64,000 bases of DNA from Clostridium sp. CAG:780. Lineage in GTDB: Bacteria; Bacillota; Clostridia; TANB77; CAG-508. Both the position numbers and the translations under genes were made by a program. The notes under the pieces are model-generated. The model made no database searches. It saw only the letters and a list, made by a program, of their open reading frames with translations, and was not told the DNA's origin. Below, piece by piece: positions 46,701-53,601 of this stretch (position 1 is its first letter; the number at the start of each line of letters is the position of its first letter). Location: contig HF994458.1 of the NCBI GenBank assembly GCA_000434195.1, forward strand, positions 48,341 through 112,340, written 5' to 3'.

Positions 46701-48940
46701 TTTGTTGGATAGCCATCCATCAGCATTACGTCTGATACTAGTCCACATCTTAAATAATTTCCTTCTAACAAGTCGTGACTTAATACTGCATTTTCTCTTA
46801 TCTCTCCTTCTAGTACTTTCGAAAAAGTGTTTACATCATATATTCCTTTTCCTGTGAATATTCCTTCATCAAAATTATCTTGATATGTGTTCGATATTAC
46901 ATTTGTATAAGAATCTGTTCCTCCTTCTCCTGCATATATCTGAGTAAATACACTCCTTCTGCTTTCTAATAATCCTATTCCGACTCTTGGTTGCATTAGT
47001 GCATGTCCTGATATTACTAGGTCTTTGTTATCGTTTAGTACTGGTTTGTTTAGTATGTGAGCCATAGCTCCAACTAGTTTTAAAGCTGAATTTAATGTTA
47101 AATCTGTATCAGAATCTAGTGTAATTATATATTGTATATTTTTAAATTCTTCGATATTCTTAAAAGTACTTATTCTAAATGGATTTTCTATATTACCTAA
47201 CAAGTATTCATTAAATTGATTTAATAAGCCCCTTTTTCTTTCCCAGCCCATGTAACATTCTTCATTTGCATTCCATTTTCTTTTTCTATAAATAAAATTA
47301 AATTTTTCTCCATATTTTTTATTCAGTTTTTCTGTTTCTTCTATTCCTGTTCTTATGACTTCTTCATCAAAGTTTTCAATTTCTTTACTTCCAGAACTAC
47401 AATCCCCTAAAAGAGTAAAATATAGATTCTCACTTTTATTTGCAATGTAATAAACTTCGAGTTTTCCCATTAATTCTTTAACTTTTTCCTTGCTTTTTAC
47501 TATTGTTGGGACTACAACCATTGTTTTAAATTTTTCTGGAATCCCATTTTGAAAATCTAATTTTGGAATTAGTTTTGGCTTTACAATTTTGCTAAGGATG
47601 TATTGAGCAATTTTTGATATTATATTTTCTATTGGTACAAGTATTATGCAGAATAAAATAGCTGACAATAATACTTTTAACCACCATTGATTATTCAGTA
47701 TAAAATACATATTTATACTGAATAACAAACTTATTACTACACTGCTTCCCCATATTGATTTTATATAAGTTTTAGCTTTTTCATAATTTGTTTTTATTTT
47801 TATCTTTTTGTCTAGTAAATTATTTAAAAGTTCTTCTTTTCCATCTGATATTAGATAATATCCAATATGTTTTTTCTTCTCGTTTTGTTCTTCTTTTTGT
47901 GCTAACTCTAAGCATTTTTTTGCTATATATATTTCAGATATTTTAGTCTTTTTAGATATTTCGGCTATTGCATTTCTGTAATATGTTTTTGTATCTCCAT
48001 CCATTAATTGATATTGACCAACTGGATCTTGTTTTAGTATATCTTCTACCCTATTTATTCTTTCAAAGATCTCTAAAAAGTTTATTCTCGACATTGTTTT
48101 TAGAGATATAATACTGTTGCCTATTGATACCTTTTTTACCGCAATATCAAAGTGCTCCTTTTTTACTATCTCAGAAATATCTGAACCTGTTTTTGCTACT
48201 TCCTCTTCTAATATGTTTAGATATGGATAAGCTTGGCTTCCATATTTTTTTAGCTTATATGACATATATTCTACAAATGCATTTTTCATTTGATTAGTTT
48301 TTATTTGCGATATTCTGTTTAATTGAAGTACTCTATTCTTCTTTTTCTCTTCATCAAAAAATTTTGCTAAAATGTTTTCTACTTTATATTTTTGAAGTTG
48401 CGACATATAAATTGTTTCACATATCTCTCTTATGTTCTCAATCAATGCTATTTGAATAAATAATCCTATACTCCATATCTCATTCATACTAAGTGTTTTC
48501 TTGGTTTGGTATGCTTTTAGCATTTCTTCTAAGTTCTCAGAATTTATCTTTCCATCAGTATACGCAACCATCTCTGTTGCTAACACATAAACTCTAGCAA
48601 AACCTTTATACCTTCCATTTGCAAGCCCTAAAAAATTTGTATACTTTTTTAGGGTAAGTTCTTTAGATATGCTTTTTACAACTTCTTCTATAATATATAA
48701 ATTATCTAAAATCCATTCTCCTGCCGGATGTATTGGGATAGACTGTTTTATTTGTTCATTTAGCAGTTTATATACTTCTTTTATAACAAAAAAATTCTCC
48801 TTTAATCTTGGTAAAGGATAGGTTTCTTTACTAGATTTTTCTGTTAATATATGATCAGAAGCAATTTTTTCTAGATAATTTTCTAGTTGTGCTTTATCTA
48901 AAATTGCTCCTTTTATACTTAATCTCTTTTTTTCGTTCAA
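40787..48940 (-). CDS. Cyclic beta-1,2-glucan synthase-like protein (GT84 + glycoamylase-like + GH94)
   Basis: This 2717-residue membrane enzyme has a helical N-terminal region, membrane segments near 400-438, 803-847 and 932-973, and between them a GT84-type transferase core: DSDTDLTL (about 607), SHDLLEGNYL (about 720), RLYRWIRGDFQ (about 750). A glycoamylase-like domain follows (about 1150-1370; SWSGTSFEYLMP, AHHQGLILLS). Two GH94-type beta-sandwich regions and a terminal (alpha/alpha)6 barrel come last (GGAYGFRDQLQDT about 2260, GTGDWNDGFSNVG about 2392). In proteobacterial NdvB/ChvB this chain polymerises, trims and cyclises glucose from UDP-glucose. The TTG start at 48940 follows AAGGAG; an ATG at 48973 is the alternative. 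Confidence 0.88.
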   Translation of the reverse strand: MNEKKRLSIKGAILDKAQLENYLEKIASDHILTEKSSKETYPLPRLKENFFVIKEVYKLLNEQIKQSIPIHPAGEWILDNLYIIEEVVKSISKELTLKKYTNFLGLANGRYKGFARVYVLATEMVAYTDGKINSENLEEMLKAYQTKKTLSMNEIWSIGLFIQIALIENIREICETIYMSQLQKYKVENILAKFFDEEKKKNRVLQLNRISQIKTNQMKNAFVEYMSYKLKKYGSQAYPYLNILEEEVAKTGSDISEIVKKEHFDIAVKKVSIGNSIISLKTMSRINFLEIFERINRVEDILKQDPVGQYQLMDGDTKTYYRNAIAEISKKTKISEIYIAKKCLELAQKEEQNEKKKHIGYYLISDGKEELLNNLLDKKIKIKTNYEKAKTYIKSIWGSSVVISLLFSINMYFILNNQWWLKVLLSAILFCIILVPIENIISKIAQYILSKIVKPKLIPKLDFQNGIPEKFKTMVVVPTIVKSKEKVKELMGKLEVYYIANKSENLYFTLLGDCSSGSKEIENFDEEVIRTGIEETEKLNKKYGEKFNFIYRKRKWNANEECYMGWERKRGLLNQFNEYLLGNIENPFRISTFKNIEEFKNIQYIITLDSDTDLTLNSALKLVGAMAHILNKPVLNDNKDLVISGHALMQPRVGIGLLESRRSVFTQIYAGEGGTDSYTNVISNTYQDNFDEGIFTGKGIYDVNTFSKVLEGEIRENAVLSHDLLEGNYLRCGLVSDVMLMDGYPTNYLSFRTRLYRWIRGDFQILPWLKKTIINKKGERKNNPLGLLSKYKIFSNIVRSKVEFFALMTIIYSLILAKILKLELINFVLIGLITILIPVVIDVVNVIISRKEGIVKTKKFVKTIDGLRASLLRGILDFLLIPDKAYITTKAEIKTIYRMTKTKKYLLEWTTSEEAERTAKTDLISYYKEMRANSILAILGLIVYFCITITTPTFLVELIILILSLLWFIAPAIMFQISKKNEQIFAIEKLNKQEKDYIMDVGYKTWLYFKENLIQRGNYLPPDNYQEDRKPKVVMRTSPTNIGLALLAVMSSYDLKYENLEDTMELLYKMVNTISNLTKWNGHLYNWYNIETLEPLIPRYISSVDSGNFVGYLYVLKQFLLKEKEEIENSETISKINIMLENIKNIIEQTDFAKLYDQENRLFSIGFNVEDNQLTDSYYDLLASEARQTSLIAIAKKDISEKHWYNLSRTLTTLNGYKGLISWSGTSFEYLMPTVNIPQYSGSILDESCKFMIMSQLEYAKRLGIPWGISEAAFNLRDLNNNYQYKAFGIPWLGLKRGLSDEIVVSAYGSVLAINDSPKEVFNNLKVLEQEKMYDKYGFYEAIDFTPGRTKNGYTPVKTYMAHHQGLILLSINNLINKNIIQKRFMYNPEIQAVNILLQEKMPENMIITKEEKEKVEKIKYQDYENYTQRQYSKINENLNISNVIANDKYTIIMDQFGNGYSKYKNLQVNRYKETDEAQQGIMFYIKNIRNKNIWTNTYSTIGKKPDKYNLVFAPEMDKIIRVDESIETITKTIVDTDEPVEVRRLELKNTGAIEEILEITGFIEPIISDKMQDYAHKAFNNLFLSYEYIDSTNTILIKRKSHTASEQDIYMAVNLFAQNNTIGEVEYEIDKERFFGRCNYKVPKEVENSIPFSRKIGYTTDPIVAMKQTINIRPEETTYIDFIISVGEDRENVLKNVVRFMNNENTKRTFELLKAKSEAENRYLGLKGKDIEIYQQMLAYILFAPKVDIKKNQYNDNAQYPVSNLWKYGISGDLPILLVKIKDINDIDIIKEVLSAYEFFRVKNINIDLVILNEEKESYENYVRDAIQTAVLNKNLAYLLNIPGGIFCLENVDSKDKKLLEMRANLIINASYSSLEIQMKEIEHKILDNVKEVAYDSNKEISFENETDTEMILDEKELKYFNEYGGFAKDGKEYQIKVSSNDTLPTVWSHIITNGKFGTLTTENMGGYTWNKNSKLNRITAWSNDQVTDTPSEIIYIKDKDTNKKWSVGYNPMHDENEYYAIYGFGYAKYIHTSSRIKQTVDIFVPKEDNVKINLLTLENKNPQRKNLKLVYYIKPVLGEDEIKTNKYLYTNFNTASNTIFLRNVMNEKKEDSIFVTSSEKIKSYTGSKSSFLKNLGISSPAGLDQIELSRENSFGKDSIMAIMIDVTIEAFSTKEISFVLGSAETKEEALDIAYKYSNIGNCKNEYVNIKRYWSDLVNRLQVNTPMESTNILLNGWLIYQTICARLYGRTGFYQSGGAYGFRDQLQDTMAVKYIEPEIARKQILKSARHQFIEGDVEHWWHEETSRGIRTRISDDLLWLAYVTEDYISFTNDYQILDEEISYKEGRILAPEENERYDLYKDSQTKESLYMHCIRAIEKSLNFGEHGLPKIGTGDWNDGFSNVGSKGIGESVWLGFFLYEVLKKFIPVCKYKNDNERAEKYLAIMEKLKRILNTEGWDSRWYKRAFTDNGETLGSLQNEECKIDNISQSWATISEAGDNDKKYIAMESLENHLIDKEIGIIKLLDPPFEKSKLEPGYIKSYLPGTRENGGQYTHAATWTIIAQAMLNLNDKAYENFRMINPIEHSRTKEGSNRYKVEPYVIPADVYGQGNLAGRGGWTWYTGSSSWMYVAGIKYILGLNIKNEYLEILPHIPTKWEQYEIKYKYGNSLYNIKVINSNHKEIVTEQIEKMICNGEEIKEKKIKLNKNGGIYNIEVII

Positions 48941-48991
48941 AAAAATCCACTCCTTGGTATATGTTTTACACATATTTTCTCCAAGAAGTGG
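48939..48991 (-). promoter_or_regulatory. Terminator-like hairpin overlapping the glucan synthase RBS
   Basis: Arms CCACTTCTTGG (48981-48991) and CCAAGGAGTGG (48947-48957) enclose a second stem ATATGT/ACATAT (48959-48964 with 48970-48975), then A and seven T residues on the minus strand. The AAGGAG ribosome site is inside the 3' arm and the TTG start is at the end of the T tract. It can act both as terminator for cwlD and as a lid on the next gene. Confidence 0.75.
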
Positions 48992-49009
48992 AAAACTTAT
49001 TCATTTCAT

Positions 49010-49726
49010 TTATTCAAAATAACTCATAATTCCATTGTAAATTCCCCAAGCAAGTCTATCTTGATAGGCATCATCCTGTAAATTTTTCTCTTCCTCTGGA
49101 TTCGATAAAAATCCACATTCTACTATTGATATTGCTATTTCTACTTTTTTTACAATATATACATTGTCAATTTGAAGAGGTACTCTTTTATTTTCCTTTT
49201 GTATTGCTTCGTTTAAATTATTTTGTAAACAAGTCGCAAGTCTTTTGCTGTCTTCATTATTCTTTTTGTAAAATGTTTGCCATCCACTATATTGACTTTG
49301 TGGAATTTTGTTAAGATGTACACTAACAAATATGTCTGCTGATGATGTATTACCAATTTTTACTCTATTTTTTATATCCGAATTTTTCTTATCTCTTAAT
49401 GTCTTTTTGTCCACATCATAAATTGCATTTTCGTCCGACCTTGTTAATATTACTTTTGCTCCACTTTGTTCTAATAAATTTTGTAATTTTAATACTATCT
49501 TTAGATTTATATTTGATTCACTAATTCCATTACTGCTTACAGCTCCGCCATCTTCTCCTCCGTGTCCTGCATCCAATACTATTGTTTTTGAAGTTACTGG
49601 CATCGACATTGTTTCGATTGTCTGTTTTTTTATAGAATTATTACTCATTTGAAACATAAATATTCCAATTGGCAAAAATACTGCTGAAAATAAAAATATT
49701 ACTCTTTTCTTATTTATTATAAACAT
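49010..49726 (-). CDS. cwlD: N-acetylmuramoyl-L-alanine amidase, CwlD-like
   Basis: This 238-residue Amidase_3 enzyme has one N-terminal signal/anchor segment (about 9-27), the zinc ligand in IVLDAGHGGEDGGAV, a Glu in GISESNINL, SVHLNKIP for the second His ligand, and the catalytic Glu in ISIVECGFLSNPEEE. CwlD forms muramic-delta-lactam in spore cortex with PdaA. The ATG at 49726 is used because GTGAGG, an in-frame GTG, is its ribosome site. It precedes the glucan synthase by 70 bp. Confidence 0.9.
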   Translation of the reverse strand: MFIINKKRVIFLFSAVFLPIGIFMFQMSNNSIKKQTIETMSMPVTSKTIVLDAGHGGEDGGAVSSNGISESNINLKIVLKLQNLLEQSGAKVILTRSDENAIYDVDKKTLRDKKNSDIKNRVKIGNTSSADIFVSVHLNKIPQSQYSGWQTFYKKNNEDSKRLATCLQNNLNEAIQKENKRVPLQIDNVYIVKKVEIAISIVECGFLSNPEEEKNLQDDAYQDRLAWGIYNGIMSYFE

Positions 49727-49727
49727 A

Positions 49728-49769
49728 AAAAACCTCACATATTACACGTTTTCATTGTAAATATATGAG
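49728..49769 (-). promoter_or_regulatory. Hairpin overlapping the cwlD RBS
   Basis: Arms at 49756-49769 and 49734-49746 form about 13 bp with one bulge and a 9-nt loop. The 3' arm ends in GTGAG(G), the cwlD ribosome site, and is followed by TTTTTT immediately before the ATG. The layout mirrors that at the next gene start (48939-48991). Confidence 0.6.
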
Positions 49770-49802
49770 ATTTTTTTCTTTTTATTCATGATTATTTGAT
49801 TA

Positions 49803-49833
49803 TAAAAATAGAGCATATGTAAAATATGCCCTA
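49803..49833 (-). terminator. Terminator of the rpoBC operon
   Basis: Stem of about 10 bp (49809-49818 with 49824-49833, one G-U) is followed by TTTTTATA on the minus strand, 11 bp after the rpoC stop. Confidence 0.85.
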
Positions 49834-49843
49834 CTTTTTACGA

Positions 49844-52759
49844 TTAATTTTCGTCTGATATTATTATATCGTCTTCTGCTATTCCTTCTGGTGTTCCTAT
49901 TACAGTATTTTCTGATGTCATGTTATTTATTGCTTCTGTTACTACTGTTTCTGGATTTTCTGGATTTATTTCAGGAGTTTCTTTTTTCTCTGTATTTATA
50001 TGTACGTTTTTGTATCTCTTCATTCCTGTTCCAGCTGGAATTAGTTTACCTATAATAACATTTTCTTTTAATCCTATTAATTCGTCTGTTCTTCCTTTTA
50101 TAGCAGCTTCTGTTAATACTCTTGTTGTTTCTTGGAATGATGCTGCTGATAAGAAGCTCTCTGTTGCAAGTGATGCTTTTGTAATACCTAGTAATACTCT
50201 CTTGCCTGTTGCAGGTCTTAATCCTTGTGCTTCTACTTCTTTGTTCTTATCTTCGAACTCATACATATCTACAAGTGATCCTGCAAACATATCTGTATCT
50301 CCATTATCTTCAACTCTAACCTTTTTAAGCATTTGTCTTCCAATAACTTCGATATGTTTGTCGTTTATATCAACACCTTGGTTTCTATAAACTTTTTGAA
50401 CTTCTTGGATTAAGTATTCATACACACCTTCTGGTCCGTTAATAGCTAATACTTCTGCAGGGTTCTTAGAACCTTCTGTAATTTGATCTCCTGCTTCTAG
50501 GATATCTCCTTCTTTTACTTTTAGCTTAGAACCAAATGGTATTACATATGTTCTGCTATCATCTTTAGAAGTAATTATAACTTCTTTTCTCTTCTTTTCG
50601 TCTACTTTAATTGATACAGTTCCTGCTATTTCTGTGATTATTGCAAGTCCCTTTGGTTTACGAGCTTCGAATAGCTCCTCAACTCTAGGAAGACCTTGTG
50701 TGATGTCTGCAACACCAGCAACACCACCAGAGTGTATAGTTCTCATTGTAAGCTGTGTACCAGGCTCACCTATTGATTGAGCTGCTATTATACCTACAGT
50801 ATCTCCTATATCAACTTCTTTTCTACTTGCTAGTCCCATACCATAGCATTTACAACAAACACCATGTTTTGTTCTACATCTAAATACACTTCTAACAGTA
50901 ACTCTTGTTATTCCTGCTGCCACTATCTTATCTGCTAAGTCTTCCGTGATAAGTGTGTTTGTATCAACTATTACTTCCTTGGTATTTGGATCTATTACAT
51001 CATGTAATGGATATCTTCCAAGTAGTCGTTCTTGTATTTTTTCTATTATTTGATTTCCGTCTTTTATATCAAATACTTCAACACCTTCTGTTGTTCCACA
51101 GTCATCTTCTCTTACGATAATATCTTGTGAAACGTCAACAAGTCTTCTTGTTAAGTATCCAGAGTCTGCTGTTCTTAAAGCTGTATCAGAAAGTCCTTTA
51201 CGAGCTCCATGGGCTGATATAAAGTACTCTAATGCGTCTAGTCCCTCTCTGAATGATGATTTGATTGGTATCTCTACTGTTTTACCTGTTGTACTTGCCA
51301 TAAGTCCACGCATACCAGCGATTTGCTTTAACTGGTCTAAGTTACCTCTGGCTCCAGAGTCAGACATCATGAACATTGGGTTTTCTTTGTCGAAGTTTTT
51401 CTTCATTGCTTCTTTTACATCATCAGTTGCTTTTTCCCATATTTTAATTACTTGGCTATATCTTTCCTCGTCAGTAATTAAACCACGTTTATATTGTTTT
51501 AATACATTATCAACTTGTGCTTGAGAATCTGCAAGGATTGCTTTCTTCTCAGGTGGTACTTGAACATCTGCTACTGAAACTGTTACAGCTCCTAATGTAG
51601 AGTATTTGTAACCTGTTGCCTTGATGTAGTCTAGAAGTTCTGCTGTTCTATTTAGTCCATGTACACTAATACATTTTCCAATTATTTTTCCTAGATTTTT
51701 CTTTGATACAACAAATCCAATTTCATATTCGAATTCGTTTTCTGGATTGCTTCTATCCACAAATCCTAAATCTTGTGGAATTCCTGTATTGAATATTATT
51801 CTTCCTACTGTTGTTGCTATCTTTTTATGTACTTCTACACCATCAACGACTTTTGATCTTCTAACAAATATTTTTGAGTGCATTGTTATGTCGCCATTTG
51901 CAAGTGACATTATAGCTTCTTCTGGAGATGAGAAATATGTTCCTTCTCCTGGTTCTCCATCAACATCCATTGTTAAGTAGTAACTTCCTAAAATCATATC
52001 TTGTGTAGGTGTTGTTACTGGTTTACCATCTTGTGGTTTTAATAGGTTGTTTTCTGAAAGCATTAAATATCTTGCTTCTGCTTGTGCTTCTGGTGATAAT
52101 GGTAAATGTATAGCCATTTGGTCACCGTCGAAGTCAGCATTGAATGCTGTACAAACTAATGGGTGTAATTTTATTGCTCTACCTTCTACTAAAACTGGCT
52201 CAAATGCTTGTATACCTAGTCTATGTAGTGTAGGTGCACGGTTTAAAAGAACTGGGTGGTCTTTTATAACCTCATCTAATATATCCCATACTTCTGGACG
52301 TAATCTTTCTACCATTCTCTTTGCATTTTTGATATTGTGTGCTATTCCACGACCAACTAACTCTTTCATTACAAATGGTTTGAATAGCTCTACTGCCATT
52401 TCTTTTGGCACACCGCATTGATAGATTTTTAGCTCTGGTCCAACAACTATAACTGAACGTCCTGAATAGTCAACACGTTTTCCTAGTAAGTTTTGTCTAA
52501 ATCTTCCTTGCTTTCCTTTAAGCATATCTGATAAAGATTTTAATGGTCTGTTTCCAGCTCCTGTTACTGGTCTTCCACGTCTGCCATTATCTATTAGTGC
52601 ATCTACTGATTCTTGAAGCATTCTCTTTTCGTTTCTAACGATTATTTCTGGAGCTCCAAGTTCTAGTAATCTCTTTAATCTGTTATTTCTGTTTATAACT
52701 CTTCTGTATAAATCATTTAAGTCTGATGTTGCAAATCTTCCACCATCTAATTGTACCAT
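49844..52759 (-). CDS. rpoC: RNA polymerase beta' subunit, C-terminal part (interrupted gene)
   Basis: The 971-residue frame from the first internal ATG covers most of beta': the catalytic loop NADFDGDQMAIHLP (Mg-binding Asp triad), the bridge-helix/trigger region with SDSGARGNLDQLKQIAGMRG and GLDALEYFISAHGARKG, the second zinc site CRTKHGVCCKCYGMG, and SIGEPGTQLTMRTIHSGG. It has no plausible ribosome site at 52759. The true upstream frame extends to about 52792 and is cut off from the N-terminal part by an 89-bp duplication. Joined, rpoC would encode about 1,207 residues, normal for Clostridia. Confidence 0.93.
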   Translation of the reverse strand: MVQLDGGRFATSDLNDLYRRVINRNNRLKRLLELGAPEIIVRNEKRMLQESVDALIDNGRRGRPVTGAGNRPLKSLSDMLKGKQGRFRQNLLGKRVDYSGRSVIVVGPELKIYQCGVPKEMAVELFKPFVMKELVGRGIAHNIKNAKRMVERLRPEVWDILDEVIKDHPVLLNRAPTLHRLGIQAFEPVLVEGRAIKLHPLVCTAFNADFDGDQMAIHLPLSPEAQAEARYLMLSENNLLKPQDGKPVTTPTQDMILGSYYLTMDVDGEPGEGTYFSSPEEAIMSLANGDITMHSKIFVRRSKVVDGVEVHKKIATTVGRIIFNTGIPQDLGFVDRSNPENEFEYEIGFVVSKKNLGKIIGKCISVHGLNRTAELLDYIKATGYKYSTLGAVTVSVADVQVPPEKKAILADSQAQVDNVLKQYKRGLITDEERYSQVIKIWEKATDDVKEAMKKNFDKENPMFMMSDSGARGNLDQLKQIAGMRGLMASTTGKTVEIPIKSSFREGLDALEYFISAHGARKGLSDTALRTADSGYLTRRLVDVSQDIIVREDDCGTTEGVEVFDIKDGNQIIEKIQERLLGRYPLHDVIDPNTKEVIVDTNTLITEDLADKIVAAGITRVTVRSVFRCRTKHGVCCKCYGMGLASRKEVDIGDTVGIIAAQSIGEPGTQLTMRTIHSGGVAGVADITQGLPRVEELFEARKPKGLAIITEIAGTVSIKVDEKKRKEVIITSKDDSRTYVIPFGSKLKVKEGDILEAGDQITEGSKNPAEVLAINGPEGVYEYLIQEVQKVYRNQGVDINDKHIEVIGRQMLKKVRVEDNGDTDMFAGSLVDMYEFEDKNKEVEAQGLRPATGKRVLLGITKASLATESFLSAASFQETTRVLTEAAIKGRTDELIGLKENVIIGKLIPAGTGMKRYKNVHINTEKKETPEINPENPETVVTEAINNMTSENTVIGTPEGIAEDDIIISDEN

Positions 52760-52881
52760 TGGTCTTAAATCTGGTGGTATAACTGGTACTACTTATATAA
52801 ATCGTTTAAGTCTGATGTTGCAAATCTTCCACCGTCTAATTGAACCATTGGTCTTAAATCTGGTGGTATAACTGGTACTAC
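52704..52881. repeat. 89-bp imperfect tandem duplication inside rpoC
   Basis: 52793-52881 and 52704-52792 are two copies of one stretch, identical at 84 of 89 positions. In coding frame nearly all differences are third-position synonymous changes (GAC/GAT, GTT/GTA, AAC/AAT, TAT/TAC). Since 89 is not divisible by three, the second copy is out of frame and brings in a TAG. A strain-variant contig overlap is the simplest cause. Confidence 0.9.
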
Positions 52882-53571
52882 TTGCATTATCATCCATTCA
52901 GGTCTATTTCCTGATAATCTAAATGATTCTACTGTATCTAGTCTTTTTACTATTTTTGCCTTTTTTTGTTCACTAGCTTTTTCTAGCTCTTTTTTCAATT
53001 TTTCTGATAATTTGTCTAAATCTATTTCTGATAGAAGTTTTCTTATTGGCTCTGCTCCCATCTCTGCTTTAAAAGAATCTCTTCCGAATTTTTCAACAGC
53101 TTCTGTATATTCTCTCTCATTTAATACTTGAGCTTTTGATAATGTTGAAGTTCCTTTGTCTGTTACGATGTATGAAGCAAAGTATATAACTTTTTCTAAA
53201 GCTTTTGGAGATACGTCTAACATTAAAGCAACTCTGCTTGGTATTCCTTTGAAATACCAAATGTGAGCTACTGGGGCAGCAAGCTCTATGTGCCCCATTC
53301 TCTCTCTTCTAACTTTAGCTTTTGTAACTTCAACCCCACATCTGTCACAAACTATTCCTTTATATCTTACCCTTTTATATTTACCACAATGACATTCCCA
53401 ATCTTTTGTTGGACCAAATATTTTTTCACAAAATAGTCCATCTTTTTCTGGTTTTAGTGTTCTGTAGTTAATAGTTTCTGGTTTCTTAACTTCTCCATGT
53501 GACCATTCTCTTATTTGCTCATCAGATGCAATGCCAATTTTCATTTTATCAAAGTTTTCTAATTCATCCAC
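52789..53571 (-). CDS. rpoC: RNA polymerase beta' subunit, N-terminal part (interrupted gene)
   Basis: The 260-residue frame starts at a GTG behind AAGGGGG, 30 bp after rpoB. It holds the N-terminal zinc ribbon CHCGKYKRVRYKGIVCDRCG and the clamp start VRRERMGHIELAAPVAHIW. It reads up to DLRPMVQLDGGRFATSDLND and stops at TAG where the duplicated copy begins. In an intact gene this runs straight into the C-terminal part. The split point lies in one of the most conserved beta' segments, before the active site. Confidence 0.93.
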   Translation of the reverse strand: MDELENFDKMKIGIASDEQIREWSHGEVKKPETINYRTLKPEKDGLFCEKIFGPTKDWECHCGKYKRVRYKGIVCDRCGVEVTKAKVRRERMGHIELAAPVAHIWYFKGIPSRVALMLDVSPKALEKVIYFASYIVTDKGTSTLSKAQVLNEREYTEAVEKFGRDSFKAEMGAEPIRKLLSEIDLDKLSEKLKKELEKASEQKKAKIVKRLDTVESFRLSGNRPEWMIMQVVPVIPPDLRPMVQLDGGRFATSDLNDLYK

Positions 53572-53601
53572 TATTTTTGCCCCCTTGAATTATACTTTTT
53601 A

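Noticed and set aside
49844..53571. Naturally split rpoC (as rpoC1/rpoC2 in cyanobacteria)
   Set aside because: The break coincides exactly with a tandem duplication, the second part lacks a ribosome site, and known natural splits lie elsewhere.
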